Below are positions 42,810 through 51,348 of a stretch of 64,000 nucleotides of DNA, piece by piece. Below the pieces are notes generated by a model. The model was not told where the DNA came from. It was given only the letters and a program-made list of their open reading frames with translations, and did not search any database. This DNA is from Spirochaetae bacterium HGW-Spirochaetae-3. GTDB taxonomy: Bacteria > Spirochaetota > Spirochaetia > Treponematales > UBA12059. Where the stretch lies: contig PGXV01000004.1 of assembly GCA_002839315.1 (NCBI GenBank), positions 304,958 to 368,957 on the forward strand, given 5' to 3'. The first letter of the stretch is position 1. Every line of letters begins with the position of its first letter. Both the position numbers and the translations under genes were made by a program.

Positions 42810-43471
42810 CGCATCGACGCGGCCTCCGGCTCGGGATAGGCCCCCCGCTGGCGATCCGGCAGCAGTAACGCGAGCCGGTTCATGACCGCGTCTGTCATCT
42901 CGGTGCGTACGCTGCGGGGAACGCTACGCCCTCCCCCCTCCGGAGGGACGAGCCTGAAGACCGGCCCCACCCTCACCGTAAAGCGCGTACGCCGGCACGA
43001 CTTGAAGTTCTTCCAGAAACGCTCGCCTCCAGAATGCGCTACCGGCATGATGGGAGCGCCGCTCCTCAAGGCGAGCTGCACGACGCCGCCATGCCCCCTC
43101 TGTAGCCTGCCGTGGCCGCTTCTCGTACCTTCCGGCGCGACCATCAGTATGCCGCCCCTATCGAGTACGTCCAGCGCCTTCCTCATCGCCGATATGTCCA
43201 CGCCGTCGCGGTCGATCGCGATGGCCTCCCAGGAATCGGCCAGCGCCCCGAGCACGGGATTATCCCAGGTCTCGCGCTTCACGAGGCCTACTGCGTAGCG
43301 CGGGTAGAGAAACGCGTAGATCAGCGGAACCTCGAGGAAGTTGACGTGGTTGAGCACGACGATAAGCGGTCCGGCGTCCGGGATGCGCTTCATGTCGACG
43401 GCGTCGATCCGGCAGATCATCGAGAGGATGAACCTGATGACGGGGGTCACGATCCTGGACGAGGTCGTCAT
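42752..43471 (-). CDS. plsC: 1-acyl-sn-glycerol-3-phosphate acyltransferase (PlsC-like)
   Basis: 239 aa. The acyltransferase box reads NHVNFLEVP, so the catalytic HX4D motif is HX4E here; the second motif VAPEGTRS is intact. N-terminal hydrophobic segment anchors it in the membrane. It makes phosphatidic acid from lysophosphatidic acid. The Asp-to-Glu exchange may lower or alter activity. One base separates it from the dgk gene upstream, so phosphatidate is made and formed in the same operon. Confidence 0.82.
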   Translation of the reverse strand: MTTSSRIVTPVIRFILSMICRIDAVDMKRIPDAGPLIVVLNHVNFLEVPLIYAFLYPRYAVGLVKRETWDNPVLGALADSWEAIAIDRDGVDISAMRKALDVLDRGGILMVAPEGTRSGHGRLQRGHGGVVQLALRSGAPIMPVAHSGGERFWKNFKSCRRTRFTVRVGPVFRLVPPEGGGRSVPRSVRTEMTDAVMNRLALLLPDRQRGAYPEPEAASMRYIELGDRPGAASPSTSSE

Positions 43472-43472
43472 G

Positions 43473-44438
43473 CTATCGACGAGGCGCCTTCAGGCGAGCG
43501 ACCCGCCCGGGATCGCAGATAATGGTCAGGGCGCCCGCAAGGCATTCCACCTCGAGGGAGCGGCCGTCGACGCATACGGTCTCGCCGTCGGCGTGAACGA
43601 TCAGCCCGCCGTCGGGGGCGGTAATCGTCAGGCTGGACGCGCTCATCATCGTTATCTTCGCATGGCCGGCCTGGGTACCCTTCGTATAACGCACCATCAG
43701 GTCGATCATCTCCCGCCTATTAAGCCTCTCGGCCACGCACAGCTCGAACCGGCCGTCATGGTTCTCGGCGTCGGGCGCCATGAAGAAGGTACCGCCCATG
43801 CGCTTGCCGTTCATGATCGATACCTGCGTGCTACGCTGCTCTACCGCCTGGCCGTCGTAGACGAGGCGGATGAACGGAGCGTCCGGGAATATCAGGAAGG
43901 TCTTGAGCGCGCCAAGCACGTAGGCCATGAAGCCGTGCACGCGCTTCATCTTGGCCGCTTCCAGACCTACGATCGTGTCGAATCCGACGCCGATCCCGTT
44001 GGCGAAGTACTTACCGCCGGGATAGTCGCCGCCCTTGACGAGGCCTACGTCCATGACCCTGCGCTCGCCGGCTACGAGTACCGCTACGCACTCTTCCAGC
44101 GTCCCCGGGAGGTCGGCGCCGTAGGCGAAATCGTTGCCCCTGCCGACGCTGAAAGCCGCGAGCACCGGGACGGGACGGCCAGTCGATCGCGCGGCCATCA
44201 GGCCGTTGACGACCTCGTTGACCGTTCCGTCGCCGCCTGCGGCGATAACGACGTCGTAGCCTGCGGCTCCGGCCCCCGCCGCTATCTCCGTCGCGTGGCC
44301 GACCCTCTCGGTCAGGCTAATGTCGAAGGCTAGTCCCGAGGCGCTCATCAACCGCTCTATCTCGGGTAAGCGTTCGCCGGCCGTGCCTTTGCCGGCGACG
44401 GGATTGAGAATAACCAGTATCCTGTCTTTTTCATTCAT
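43473..44438 (-). CDS. diacylglycerol / lipid kinase (DAGK catalytic domain)
   Basis: 321 aa of the YegS/DgkB/BmrU family. NPVAGKG (nucleotide-binding, about 12-18), AAGGDGTVNEVVNGL (about 66-80), SVGRGNDFA (about 102) and a C-terminal beta-sandwich with DGE (HADGETVCVDG). It phosphorylates diacylglycerol or a related lipid, which feeds phosphatidate metabolism together with plsC directly downstream. Confidence 0.88.
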   Translation of the reverse strand: MNEKDRILVILNPVAGKGTAGERLPEIERLMSASGLAFDISLTERVGHATEIAAGAGAAGYDVVIAAGGDGTVNEVVNGLMAARSTGRPVPVLAAFSVGRGNDFAYGADLPGTLEECVAVLVAGERRVMDVGLVKGGDYPGGKYFANGIGVGFDTIVGLEAAKMKRVHGFMAYVLGALKTFLIFPDAPFIRLVYDGQAVEQRSTQVSIMNGKRMGGTFFMAPDAENHDGRFELCVAERLNRREMIDLMVRYTKGTQAGHAKITMMSASSLTITAPDGGLIVHADGETVCVDGRSLEVECLAGALTIICDPGRVARLKAPRR

Positions 44439-44510
44439 ATTGATATTACTATAAACCGTTACGCGTGCCGGCGCCAGACGTAAAACGGTGGGGGCGCTCG
44501 CATTGGATGG

Positions 44511-45842
44511 CTACGGGTGCCGGTCCAGGTAGTCCAGGAAGACCGCGACCCGCTCGTGGACGAAGAAGTCCCGCGCCCGCGGCCGAGTCCTGAGTACGAG
44601 GCCCTCGAGCTTCGTGACGCGTGAGATGGCGACATACGCTTGTCCGGCCGCGAAGGCGCCTCGCGAGAGGTCGACGAAGACCCGCTCGAGCGTTCTGCCC
44701 TGGGCCCGGTGTATCGTCAGGGCCCAGCCGGGCTGAAGCGGTAGTTGGCCGTACTGGTCGGTCGCCTCCTCCTCTATACGCTCGCCTCGAAGTACGTACC
44801 GAACCCGCCGCCAGACGTGGAACCCGACCCTGAACTCTCCCGAATCGTCTCGGAGCGTAGCGCCCGCCTCGTCGAGCCCGGTAACGATAGCCAGGGCCCC
44901 GTTGGCCCAGCGCCCGCCAGGGTCGTTGGCGGTGAGGAGAACCCTCGCGCCTACCTTAAGCTCGAGATCGCGCGGCACGGGCAGTTCGTCTTCGTCAATA
45001 TCCTTCGCGAAGCGGCCGTCCGCGCTCGCGGCGTAGATGCGCGACGGCCCCGGTAAGGCCGCGAGCCTGTACGCGTTGATCCGCTGCGCCTCGGCCCGGG
45101 TGGAAGTAAGCACGAGGTGATCGGGAGGCGGCTTCCTTCCCTCGGGGAGGACTCGGGATGCCAGGAGCCGAAGGTCGCCGTCGGAAACGTCGCCCGAGCG
45201 GCATCGGTCAAGGGTCGAGAGGAATTCCGCCTCGCTCTGCCTGAAGACCCGCGTGAAATCAACCCGCTTCATCGTCCGGGAACGCGTCCGCAGGACCTTC
45301 GACGAGAAGAAGAACGGGCTCTTGTAACGCTCCTCGAAGAGAGCGCCCGCCCTGCTCGCCTCGTCGGGCTCGACGGGAGGCAGCTGGTACGGATCCCCGA
45401 ATATAATCAAGCGAGCGCCGCCGAAGGGCAGCCTCGCCGCGCGCTTCGCCGCGCGCTTCGCCCCGCGCATCCGCCGGTCGATCTCGTCGAGGAGGTCGGC
45501 GCGGACCATGGATATCTCGTCGATGACGAGCGTCTCGACCGTGGCGAGGAGAGGATAGAGACGCCTCTCCCGTTCGGCGTCGAGCTTCGTCTCCAGGTAG
45601 ACCGGCGCTCGTGGGTCTATCCAGAAGAAGCTGTGAATCGTCTGCCCTCCTATCGAGAGCGCCGCCACGCCAGTCGGCGCAAGGTAGACCGCGTTCCTCG
45701 GCTTCAGCTCGGTCTTGAGATGGGCGAGGAAGGTCGACTTGCCCGTTCCCGCACGCCCGGATATCCAGACCAGGCGTTCACTCTCGTCGGCGATCAAGGA
45801 TATCGCCGCCTTCATTTCGTCCGTAAGCATCATCGTATCCAC
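44511..45842 (-). CDS. PIF1-like ATP-dependent DNA helicase
   Basis: 443 aa superfamily 1B helicase from GTG 45842, which has GGAG about seven bases ahead. Walker A GRAGTGKST (about 30-38), LAPTGVAAL and GGQTIHSFF, which are PIF1-specific motifs, Walker B LVIDEISMV (about 109), GDPYQLPPV, and late motifs TIHRAQGRTLERV and AYVAISRV. PIF1 enzymes unwind G-quadruplex and stalled-fork DNA with 5'-3' polarity. They are scattered in bacteria and often move horizontally. It lies next to the tRNA-Val locus with a duplicated 3' end. Confidence 0.88.
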   Translation of the reverse strand: MDTMMLTDEMKAAISLIADESERLVWISGRAGTGKSTFLAHLKTELKPRNAVYLAPTGVAALSIGGQTIHSFFWIDPRAPVYLETKLDAERERRLYPLLATVETLVIDEISMVRADLLDEIDRRMRGAKRAAKRAARLPFGGARLIIFGDPYQLPPVEPDEASRAGALFEERYKSPFFFSSKVLRTRSRTMKRVDFTRVFRQSEAEFLSTLDRCRSGDVSDGDLRLLASRVLPEGRKPPPDHLVLTSTRAEAQRINAYRLAALPGPSRIYAASADGRFAKDIDEDELPVPRDLELKVGARVLLTANDPGGRWANGALAIVTGLDEAGATLRDDSGEFRVGFHVWRRVRYVLRGERIEEEATDQYGQLPLQPGWALTIHRAQGRTLERVFVDLSRGAFAAGQAYVAISRVTKLEGLVLRTRPRARDFFVHERVAVFLDYLDRHP

Positions 45843-45931
45843 AGCAACTCCACACGTATCAGGGAACTAATTACAACCGAATACCGGCAGGCGTGGCAAT
45901 GGGGAATCGTATATCGGCGGGAGCTGCAGGA

Positions 45932-46019
45932 TCGGATCAAATCCCGCATCGCCTTGATATTTAAAAAGCCCTGTCCGCGGTAACGGGCAGGGCTTTTCAA
46001 ATGGGCGCTGCAGGATTTG
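45932..46019 (+). repeat. 88-base direct repeat: copy of tRNA-Val 3' end plus terminator
   Basis: Matches 46118-46205 with one mismatch (45963-45967 region, A for G). It includes the last 18 or so bases of tRNA-Val (on the minus strand) and the hairpin terminator, but the rest of the tRNA is missing here, so it is a partial duplication. Confidence 0.9.
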
Positions 46020-46117
46020 GCTTCCAGTCGCGCGCTTCCTGCGCGCTCTTTCCAGCCCGCCTTCGCCTCTTTCGGCGCATCCATGCGCCGAGCCCTCGCG
46101 GTCGCTCGGGACGTGGC

Positions 46118-46205
46118 TCGGATCAAATCCCGCATCGCCTTGATATTTGAAAAGCCCTGTCCGCGGTAACGGGCAGGGCTTTTCAAATGGGCGCTGCAGG
46201 ATTTG
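46118..46205 (+). repeat. 88-base direct repeat, copy belonging to the intact tRNA-Val
   Basis: Second member of the pair, offset by 186 bases. The intervening 98 bases (46020-46117) contain short hairpins (around 46032-46048 and 46074-46089) and no gene. The whole gene-free stretch 45843-46187 thus holds the two repeat copies and this spacer. Confidence 0.9.
46147..46186 (-). terminator. terminator of tRNA-Val
   Basis: A 13-base inverted repeat (46147-46159 with 46174-46186) with GGGCTTTT on the minus strand, directly after the tRNA. The partial copy at about 45961-46000 has one mismatch in the stem. Confidence 0.8.
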
Positions 46206-46261
46206 AACCTGCGACATCCTGGGTGTAAACCAGGCGCTCTGACCAGCTGAGCCAAGCGCCC
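46188..46261 (-). tRNA. tRNA-Val (UAC)
   Basis: On the minus strand acceptor GGGCGCT pairs with AGCGCCC, the anticodon stem CCTGG/CCAGG encloses TTTACAC (anticodon TAC), and the T arm reads GCAGGTTCAAATCCTGC. No CCA is encoded. Its 3' end is part of an 88-base direct repeat. Confidence 0.95.
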
Positions 46262-46379
46262 CGGAGCGCTTACAGTACCATGCAGGGGGAGCTAGGGTCA
46301 AGAAGACGCGCGATAACGCTAGACGTGGCGTTCTTTCAGGCTTCATGGTAGAATAAGCAATGGGAACGAGGGAGAAACG

Positions 46380-47339
46380 ATGAGGTTAGCCTGCGTCGGC
46401 AACGCGCTCTACGATACCGTCGCGTTCGTCGAGACGGATTTCGCGTCGCGTCTCGGTTTCCACGTCGGATCGACCGTCCACATTGGGCCTGAGGAGCTCG
46501 CCCCCATCATCGCGACGCTTCCGAGCGCTGCGCGCAGCGCAGGCGGAGGAGCGGTCAACACCGCGAGGGTATTCGCGTCGCTAGGGCACCGTGCGTCGTT
46601 CGCCGGCATGACAGGAAGGGACGCGATCGGCTCTCTCTTCAGGTCGGATATCGCGGCGTCAGGCATCGAGGCCTTCCTGCAGGAAGGAAACGCGCCGACC
46701 GGCGAGTTCTGCGCGATGATAGCGCCGGACGGCGAGCGCACGATACTCGTAGCGCCCGGCGCGGCCATTCATCTCGACCCTGAGGCCATTCCCCGGGCCT
46801 TCTTCCGGCCCGAGTCAACGCTATACGTGGACGGATTCCTCGCCGCTCATCCCGAGACGATAACGGCTATCGTGTCGCGCGCCAAGGCGGCCGGCATGAG
46901 GATAGCGCTCGACATAGCCGGATTCCGCATAGCGACGAAGCACCGCGACTTTTTCCTCGATCTAGTCCGGACGTCGTGTTCCTGGATATTCATGAACGAG
47001 GACGAGTTCATAGCGCTCGCCGAGGCGGGCGTCGACGAGGCACTACAGCGCTTCTCCGTAGCCACATCCGGCGTAGTCGTGGTCAAGCGAGCGGAGACGG
47101 GGGCCGTCTGCGTCAGCGACGGCTCGGTGCTGGAGAGCGCGGTCAGACCGATACGGGCGACCGATACTACCGGCGCGGGCGACGCCTTCGCCGCCGGATT
47201 CATGTCGGCGGCCCTGTCGGGAGCCCCTCTGGCCCGCTGCCTTCGCCTGGGAAACCGCGTCGCCGAGCAGGCGATTCAAGTTCCGGGATTAGCGCTGGAC
47301 GGAGTTAAACTGCGTCGAGCCGCATCGACGGTGCTATAA
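46380..47339 (+). CDS. PfkB-family carbohydrate / adenosine-type kinase
   Basis: 319 aa ribokinase fold. GNALYDTVA at the N-terminus, GGGAVNTARVFASLG (about 57-71), the substrate-binding region AGMTGRD, and the catalytic DTTGAGDAFAAGF signature (about 262-274) with Asp base. PfkB kinases phosphorylate ribose, adenosine, fructose-phosphate or nucleosides; the AVNTA-type first motif and tail resemble adenosine kinase-like members, but this does not fix the substrate. CGAGGGAG precedes the ATG. Confidence 0.85.
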   Translation: MRLACVGNALYDTVAFVETDFASRLGFHVGSTVHIGPEELAPIIATLPSAARSAGGGAVNTARVFASLGHRASFAGMTGRDAIGSLFRSDIAASGIEAFLQEGNAPTGEFCAMIAPDGERTILVAPGAAIHLDPEAIPRAFFRPESTLYVDGFLAAHPETITAIVSRAKAAGMRIALDIAGFRIATKHRDFFLDLVRTSCSWIFMNEDEFIALAEAGVDEALQRFSVATSGVVVVKRAETGAVCVSDGSVLESAVRPIRATDTTGAGDAFAAGFMSAALSGAPLARCLRLGNRVAEQAIQVPGLALDGVKLRRAASTVL

Positions 47340-47372
47340 GCCGTAAAACGATCACTTTCACCCGCAAATCCC

Positions 47373-47400
47373 TTGCCACGCCTGCCAAAACCTCTATATT
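47373..47400 (+). promoter_or_regulatory. lon promoter
   Basis: TTGCCA (47373-47378), 16-base spacer, TATATT (47395-47400), 33 bases ahead of the TTG start. No CIRCE element is visible. Confidence 0.6.
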
Positions 47401-47433
47401 TTAAACCGAAACCTAGCGAAAGGACGGCGAAAA

Positions 47434-49788
47434 TTGCCCGACAACCAGATAGTACCGATAGACATGATACTCCCGAACAAGATCCCTATTATTCCGCTCA
47501 ACGGGAAACCGATATTCCCCGGCATCTTTACGCCATTGATGCTCGGCAGTCAGGATGATATCCAGACCGTCGACGATTCGATGCAGACCGACGGCATGGT
47601 CGGCCTCGTCCTCGTACGGGACGACACAGAGAAACCCAAGGCGAGCGACCTGCACGAGGTCGGTACCGTAGCCAAGATAGTCAAGCGCATCAACCTTCCC
47701 GACGGGTCGGTCAACATCTTCATCTCGACGCTCAAGCGCTTCAAGATCAAGAAGGCGCTGTCAAAGGAGCAGCCGATCATGGCGGCCGTCGAGTACATCG
47801 ACGACCAGGGAGAGGGCCCCGACGAGATAAAGGCCCTTACCCGCGCTCTTCTGTCGGAGATGAAGCAGGTCTCGGAGAACAATCCGCTGTTCTCCGAGGA
47901 GATGCGCCTCAACATGATCAATATCGACCATCCGGGCAAGATAGCCGACTTCATCGCGAGCATCCTCAATATCGACAAGGACGAACAGCAGAAGATCCTC
48001 GAGCTCTTCGACATCCGGGAGCGCATGGAACGCGTGCTCATGTCCATCAAGCGAGAGCAGGAGCTGCTCAAGATACAGAAGCGCATCCAGAGCGAGATCA
48101 ACGAGAAGGTAGAGAAGAGCCAGCGGGACTACTTCCTCCGCGAGGAGCTCAAGGCCATCAAGACCGAGCTCGGGATGCCAGCCGACGCCAAGGGCTCGGA
48201 CCACCAGCGCTTCAAGGAGAAGCTGGAGTCGTTCGGGTTCTCGGGCGAGGTCAAGGAACTGGTCGACCAGGAACTCGAGAAGTTCGGCCTGATGGACCCT
48301 AATTCCAGCGAGTTCATCGTGACGCGCAACTGGCTGGAACTCGTCAGCAACCTACCGTGGAAGGCGGAGACGAGCAACGAATTCGACATGAAGGCCGCCC
48401 GCGGCATACTCGAGAATGACCACTACGGCCTCAAGGACGTCAAGGACCGAATCATAGAGTACCTCGCCGTACGCAAGCTCAAGCGGGACGCCAAGGGCAC
48501 GATACTGTGCCTCGTCGGCCCGCCCGGCGTCGGCAAGACGAGCGTAGGGAGGTCCATAGCGCGGGCGCTCGGCAAGGAATTCTTCCGTTTCTCGGTCGGC
48601 GGCATGCGCGACGAGGCCGAGATCAAGGGCCACCGACGTACCTACGTAGGCGCCCTGCCAGGCAAGATCATCCAGGGGCTCAAGATCACCAAGAGCCGAG
48701 ACCCGGTGTTCATGATCGACGAGATAGACAAGATGGGTTCGAGCTACCAGGGCGACCCGTCGAGCGCCCTGCTCGAGGTGCTCGATCCCGAGCAGAATTT
48801 CTCGTTCCGCGACCATTACCTGGACCTGCCCTTCGACGTTTCCGGCGTGTTCTTCATCGTGACGGCCAATACCCTGGACACCATTCCCGGCCCGCTTCGC
48901 GACCGCATGGAGATCATCCAGCTTTCCGGATACGTCGACTCCGAGAAGCTCGAGATAGCCAAGCGCTACCTGATACCCAAGAGCCTCGAACGGGCGGGCC
49001 TCAAGAAGGCTCGCGTCAAGTATACGCGGGACGCGCTAACGGCGATCGCCGAAGGCTACGCGCGCGAGGCGGGCGTAAGGAACTTCGAGAAATTCCTCGA
49101 CCGTATCCATAGGAAGATAGCCTTGCAGGTCGTCACCGCCATGGACGACGGCGAGGAGGCCAAGAAGTACGAGGTCGACAAGCCGTCGCTGGAGAAGTAC
49201 CTGGGCAAGCCGCGCTTCGACCCGGACGAGATCAAGCGGGCGACCCTACCGGGCATGACTGTAGGACTGGCGTGGACCAGCATGGGCGGCGACACGCTCA
49301 TCATCGAGGCGGTCGCCAATCCCGGCAAGGAAGGCTTCAAGCTGACCGGCCAGATGGGCGCGGTGATGCAGGAGTCGGCGGGCATCGCGTACACCTGGGT
49401 ACGGCACCACGCGGCCGAGGCGTTCGAGATTTCGGCCAAGTACTTCGAGGAGCGGCAGATACACCTGCACATTCCCGAGGGCGCAACGCCCAAGGACGGG
49501 CCGAGCGCCGGCGTGACGATGGCGACGGCGCTGATGTCGCTCGTTCTCGGCAAGCAGGTCAAGGATCGCCTCGCGATGACCGGGGAGCTGTCGCTGACCG
49601 GCCAGGTCCTGCCGATCGGCGGACTTAGGGAGAAGACCGTCGCCGCGAAGCGGAACAAGATCCGCGACATCATCATCCCGAAGGCTAACGAGAAGGACCT
49701 CGACGATATTCCCGACCACGTCAAGAAGGGTATCACCTTCCATCCGGTCGAGCGCATGGAAGAGGTGCTTGAGATAGCCTTGCACTAG
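47434..49788 (+). CDS. lon: ATP-dependent protease La (Lon)
   Basis: 784 aa from TTG (AAGGACGG upstream; ATG at 47464 would remove the first residues only). N-terminal LON domain IPIIPLNGKPIFPGIFTPL, long coiled-coil region (about 200-260), Walker A GPPGVGKTS (about 361-369), Walker B FMIDEIDKMG, sensor-1 TANTLDTIP, and the proteolytic domain with the catalytic Ser in PKDGPSAGV (about 688) and Lys in LREKTVAAKR (about 731). It degrades misfolded and regulatory proteins. Length is typical of LonA. Confidence 0.97.
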   Translation: MPDNQIVPIDMILPNKIPIIPLNGKPIFPGIFTPLMLGSQDDIQTVDDSMQTDGMVGLVLVRDDTEKPKASDLHEVGTVAKIVKRINLPDGSVNIFISTLKRFKIKKALSKEQPIMAAVEYIDDQGEGPDEIKALTRALLSEMKQVSENNPLFSEEMRLNMINIDHPGKIADFIASILNIDKDEQQKILELFDIRERMERVLMSIKREQELLKIQKRIQSEINEKVEKSQRDYFLREELKAIKTELGMPADAKGSDHQRFKEKLESFGFSGEVKELVDQELEKFGLMDPNSSEFIVTRNWLELVSNLPWKAETSNEFDMKAARGILENDHYGLKDVKDRIIEYLAVRKLKRDAKGTILCLVGPPGVGKTSVGRSIARALGKEFFRFSVGGMRDEAEIKGHRRTYVGALPGKIIQGLKITKSRDPVFMIDEIDKMGSSYQGDPSSALLEVLDPEQNFSFRDHYLDLPFDVSGVFFIVTANTLDTIPGPLRDRMEIIQLSGYVDSEKLEIAKRYLIPKSLERAGLKKARVKYTRDALTAIAEGYAREAGVRNFEKFLDRIHRKIALQVVTAMDDGEEAKKYEVDKPSLEKYLGKPRFDPDEIKRATLPGMTVGLAWTSMGGDTLIIEAVANPGKEGFKLTGQMGAVMQESAGIAYTWVRHHAAEAFEISAKYFEERQIHLHIPEGATPKDGPSAGVTMATALMSLVLGKQVKDRLAMTGELSLTGQVLPIGGLREKTVAAKRNKIRDIIIPKANEKDLDDIPDHVKKGITFHPVERMEEVLEIALH

Positions 49789-49806
49789 GGCGTAGACCAG
49801 GAGCGT

Positions 49807-49847
49807 ACGGCCCGGTATCCGCGAGGCGCGGAGGCCGGGCCGTTTCT
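49807..49847 (+). terminator. hairpin terminator between convergent lon and UGPase genes
   Basis: Nine-base outer stem (49807-49815 with 49835-49843) plus a six-base inner stem (TCCGCG/CGCGGA). TTTCTC follows on the plus strand. Placed to end both convergent transcripts; the T-run is weak on both sides. Confidence 0.75.
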
Positions 49848-51344
49848 CTACGCGGGAACCCAGGCTCCGCCGTCGATCCGGAGGCCGCAGGGGCCCGCGA
49901 GCATCGACCGCAGCCCGTCCGACATCATGCGCGCGGTCGCCGCCACGTCGTCGGGCAGGCCGTCAGATACGGCCCCGCTGGCGAGCACGGTCTCGGCCAG
50001 CAGCTTGGCGGCGATGAAGCGCTCGCCCTTCTCTACCGCGAACCCGAGCGGCGCGTCCAGGAGGCCGACGACCTCCCAGGTGGACTGCTCGGCCTGGCTG
50101 TACCGACCCGAGTCCTTGTCCTGGTCCGATACGCGCACGGGAAGGCGGCTGGATATCTCGTCGAGCCTGGGTACGAGCCTGGCCAGGTCGAAAAGGCCGG
50201 TAGCGCAGTTGAACAGAACGCGCTCGCCGGAAGCCTCGAGGGCCCTGACCCGGTCGAACGATATGGCCTGGCCGATGTCGGCCACCGTCCGCCTGCCGTC
50301 CGCCGTCGTCACGAGCACGCCGCCCTTGATATCGACGGGCGTACGGTACGCGAATTCGAACGCGGCCTCCGCGCCGGACAAGGCCATGACGGCGAGCTCG
50401 GCGGGATCGGGATAATACCCGATGTTATCGACGTTACCTATGTACGCGTAGCGATAACCGTCGGCTAGCAAGCCCCGGTACACGTCGCCGAGTACCCTGA
50501 AGCCCTGACCGTGGCCTCCGGGCAGGGCTATGGCACTATCGGGTTTGCCGTACGCCGCATCGAAGACGCGTCGCGGACGTCCCTCGGAGGAATGCGTGAA
50601 CGCGGCGAGCAAGGGCTGCTTGGCCGAGCGCGGCCGCGTCGGGTCGGTACCGGTCCTCCTGATGAGCGGAGCAAGCCAAGGATGGCCCGCGTACTCCGCG
50701 TACGCGGACCTCAGCGGGGCGTCGGTAGCTTCGCTCGTCATCTGGAAGAACGGTAACGCCGGCCGTTCCGGGGCACCGAAACGGTCGACGTACCTGGAGG
50801 CCCGAAGCAACGCCGCGCGCATCTTGAGCACGAGGAAACTCTCTCCCGGACTGCCGTCCGGGTTGACGTAGGCTGGGCTGACGCCTTTGGGACGGCCGTC
50901 GCACAGGGGAGCCAAGAGCTCGAACCCGGACCGTATGGCGTCGAAAACGCCCGGCCCTAGCGAACCGTTCTTCTTGCGGTCGGCATAGCTCGTAGCCGAG
51001 CCTCCGTTGAGTACGCCCCACGCGGTAACGGGATAGAGCCGCTCCCCCAGGTCGACGAGCGCGTTACGGTCAAGGACCACGGCGTCGCCCTCTACGACCG
51101 CGCCTTCGGGCAACGCGAGGCCTAAGGCGTCAAGGCGTTCCCGCGCGACGGATAGCGGCGTGGAGTAGCGCATCGCCGCTCCGGCGGGCACGAGCGATAC
51201 TCCGTCGACGGGAGGGACGCCCGCGGCTTCCACGGCCTGGACGCCGTCGTACAGACCGGCGTTCAGGCCGGCGAGGATGCTCTCGGTCAGCTCCAGGTCG
51301 ATGCCCTTGGCCTCCATATCGGCCTTCAACGTCTCGCTCAGCAT
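49848..51344 (-). CDS. UTP-glucose-1-phosphate uridylyltransferase (UDPGP family)
   Basis: 498 aa of the eukaryote-like UDPGP type 1 family. Nucleotide-binding NGGSATSYADRKKNG (about 112-126), LPFFQMTS, GGHGQGF, the metal-site motif NVDNIGYYPDP and IKGGVLV. It makes UDP-glucose from glucose-1-phosphate and UTP for envelope glycans, which fits with the pgm gene at 27.2 kb. GGAAGGA lies ahead of the ATG and four bases separate it from the glucokinase gene upstream. Confidence 0.88.
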   Translation of the reverse strand: MLSETLKADMEAKGIDLELTESILAGLNAGLYDGVQAVEAAGVPPVDGVSLVPAGAAMRYSTPLSVARERLDALGLALPEGAVVEGDAVVLDRNALVDLGERLYPVTAWGVLNGGSATSYADRKKNGSLGPGVFDAIRSGFELLAPLCDGRPKGVSPAYVNPDGSPGESFLVLKMRAALLRASRYVDRFGAPERPALPFFQMTSEATDAPLRSAYAEYAGHPWLAPLIRRTGTDPTRPRSAKQPLLAAFTHSSEGRPRRVFDAAYGKPDSAIALPGGHGQGFRVLGDVYRGLLADGYRYAYIGNVDNIGYYPDPAELAVMALSGAEAAFEFAYRTPVDIKGGVLVTTADGRRTVADIGQAISFDRVRALEASGERVLFNCATGLFDLARLVPRLDEISSRLPVRVSDQDKDSGRYSQAEQSTWEVVGLLDAPLGFAVEKGERFIAAKLLAETVLASGAVSDGLPDDVAATARMMSDGLRSMLAGPCGLRIDGGAWVPA

Positions 51345-51348
51345 CGCG

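Noticed and set aside
45830..46346. Minus-strand open frames across the tRNA-Val and repeats
   Set aside because: They read through a tRNA gene and the duplicated terminator, which explains the repeated peptide inside them.
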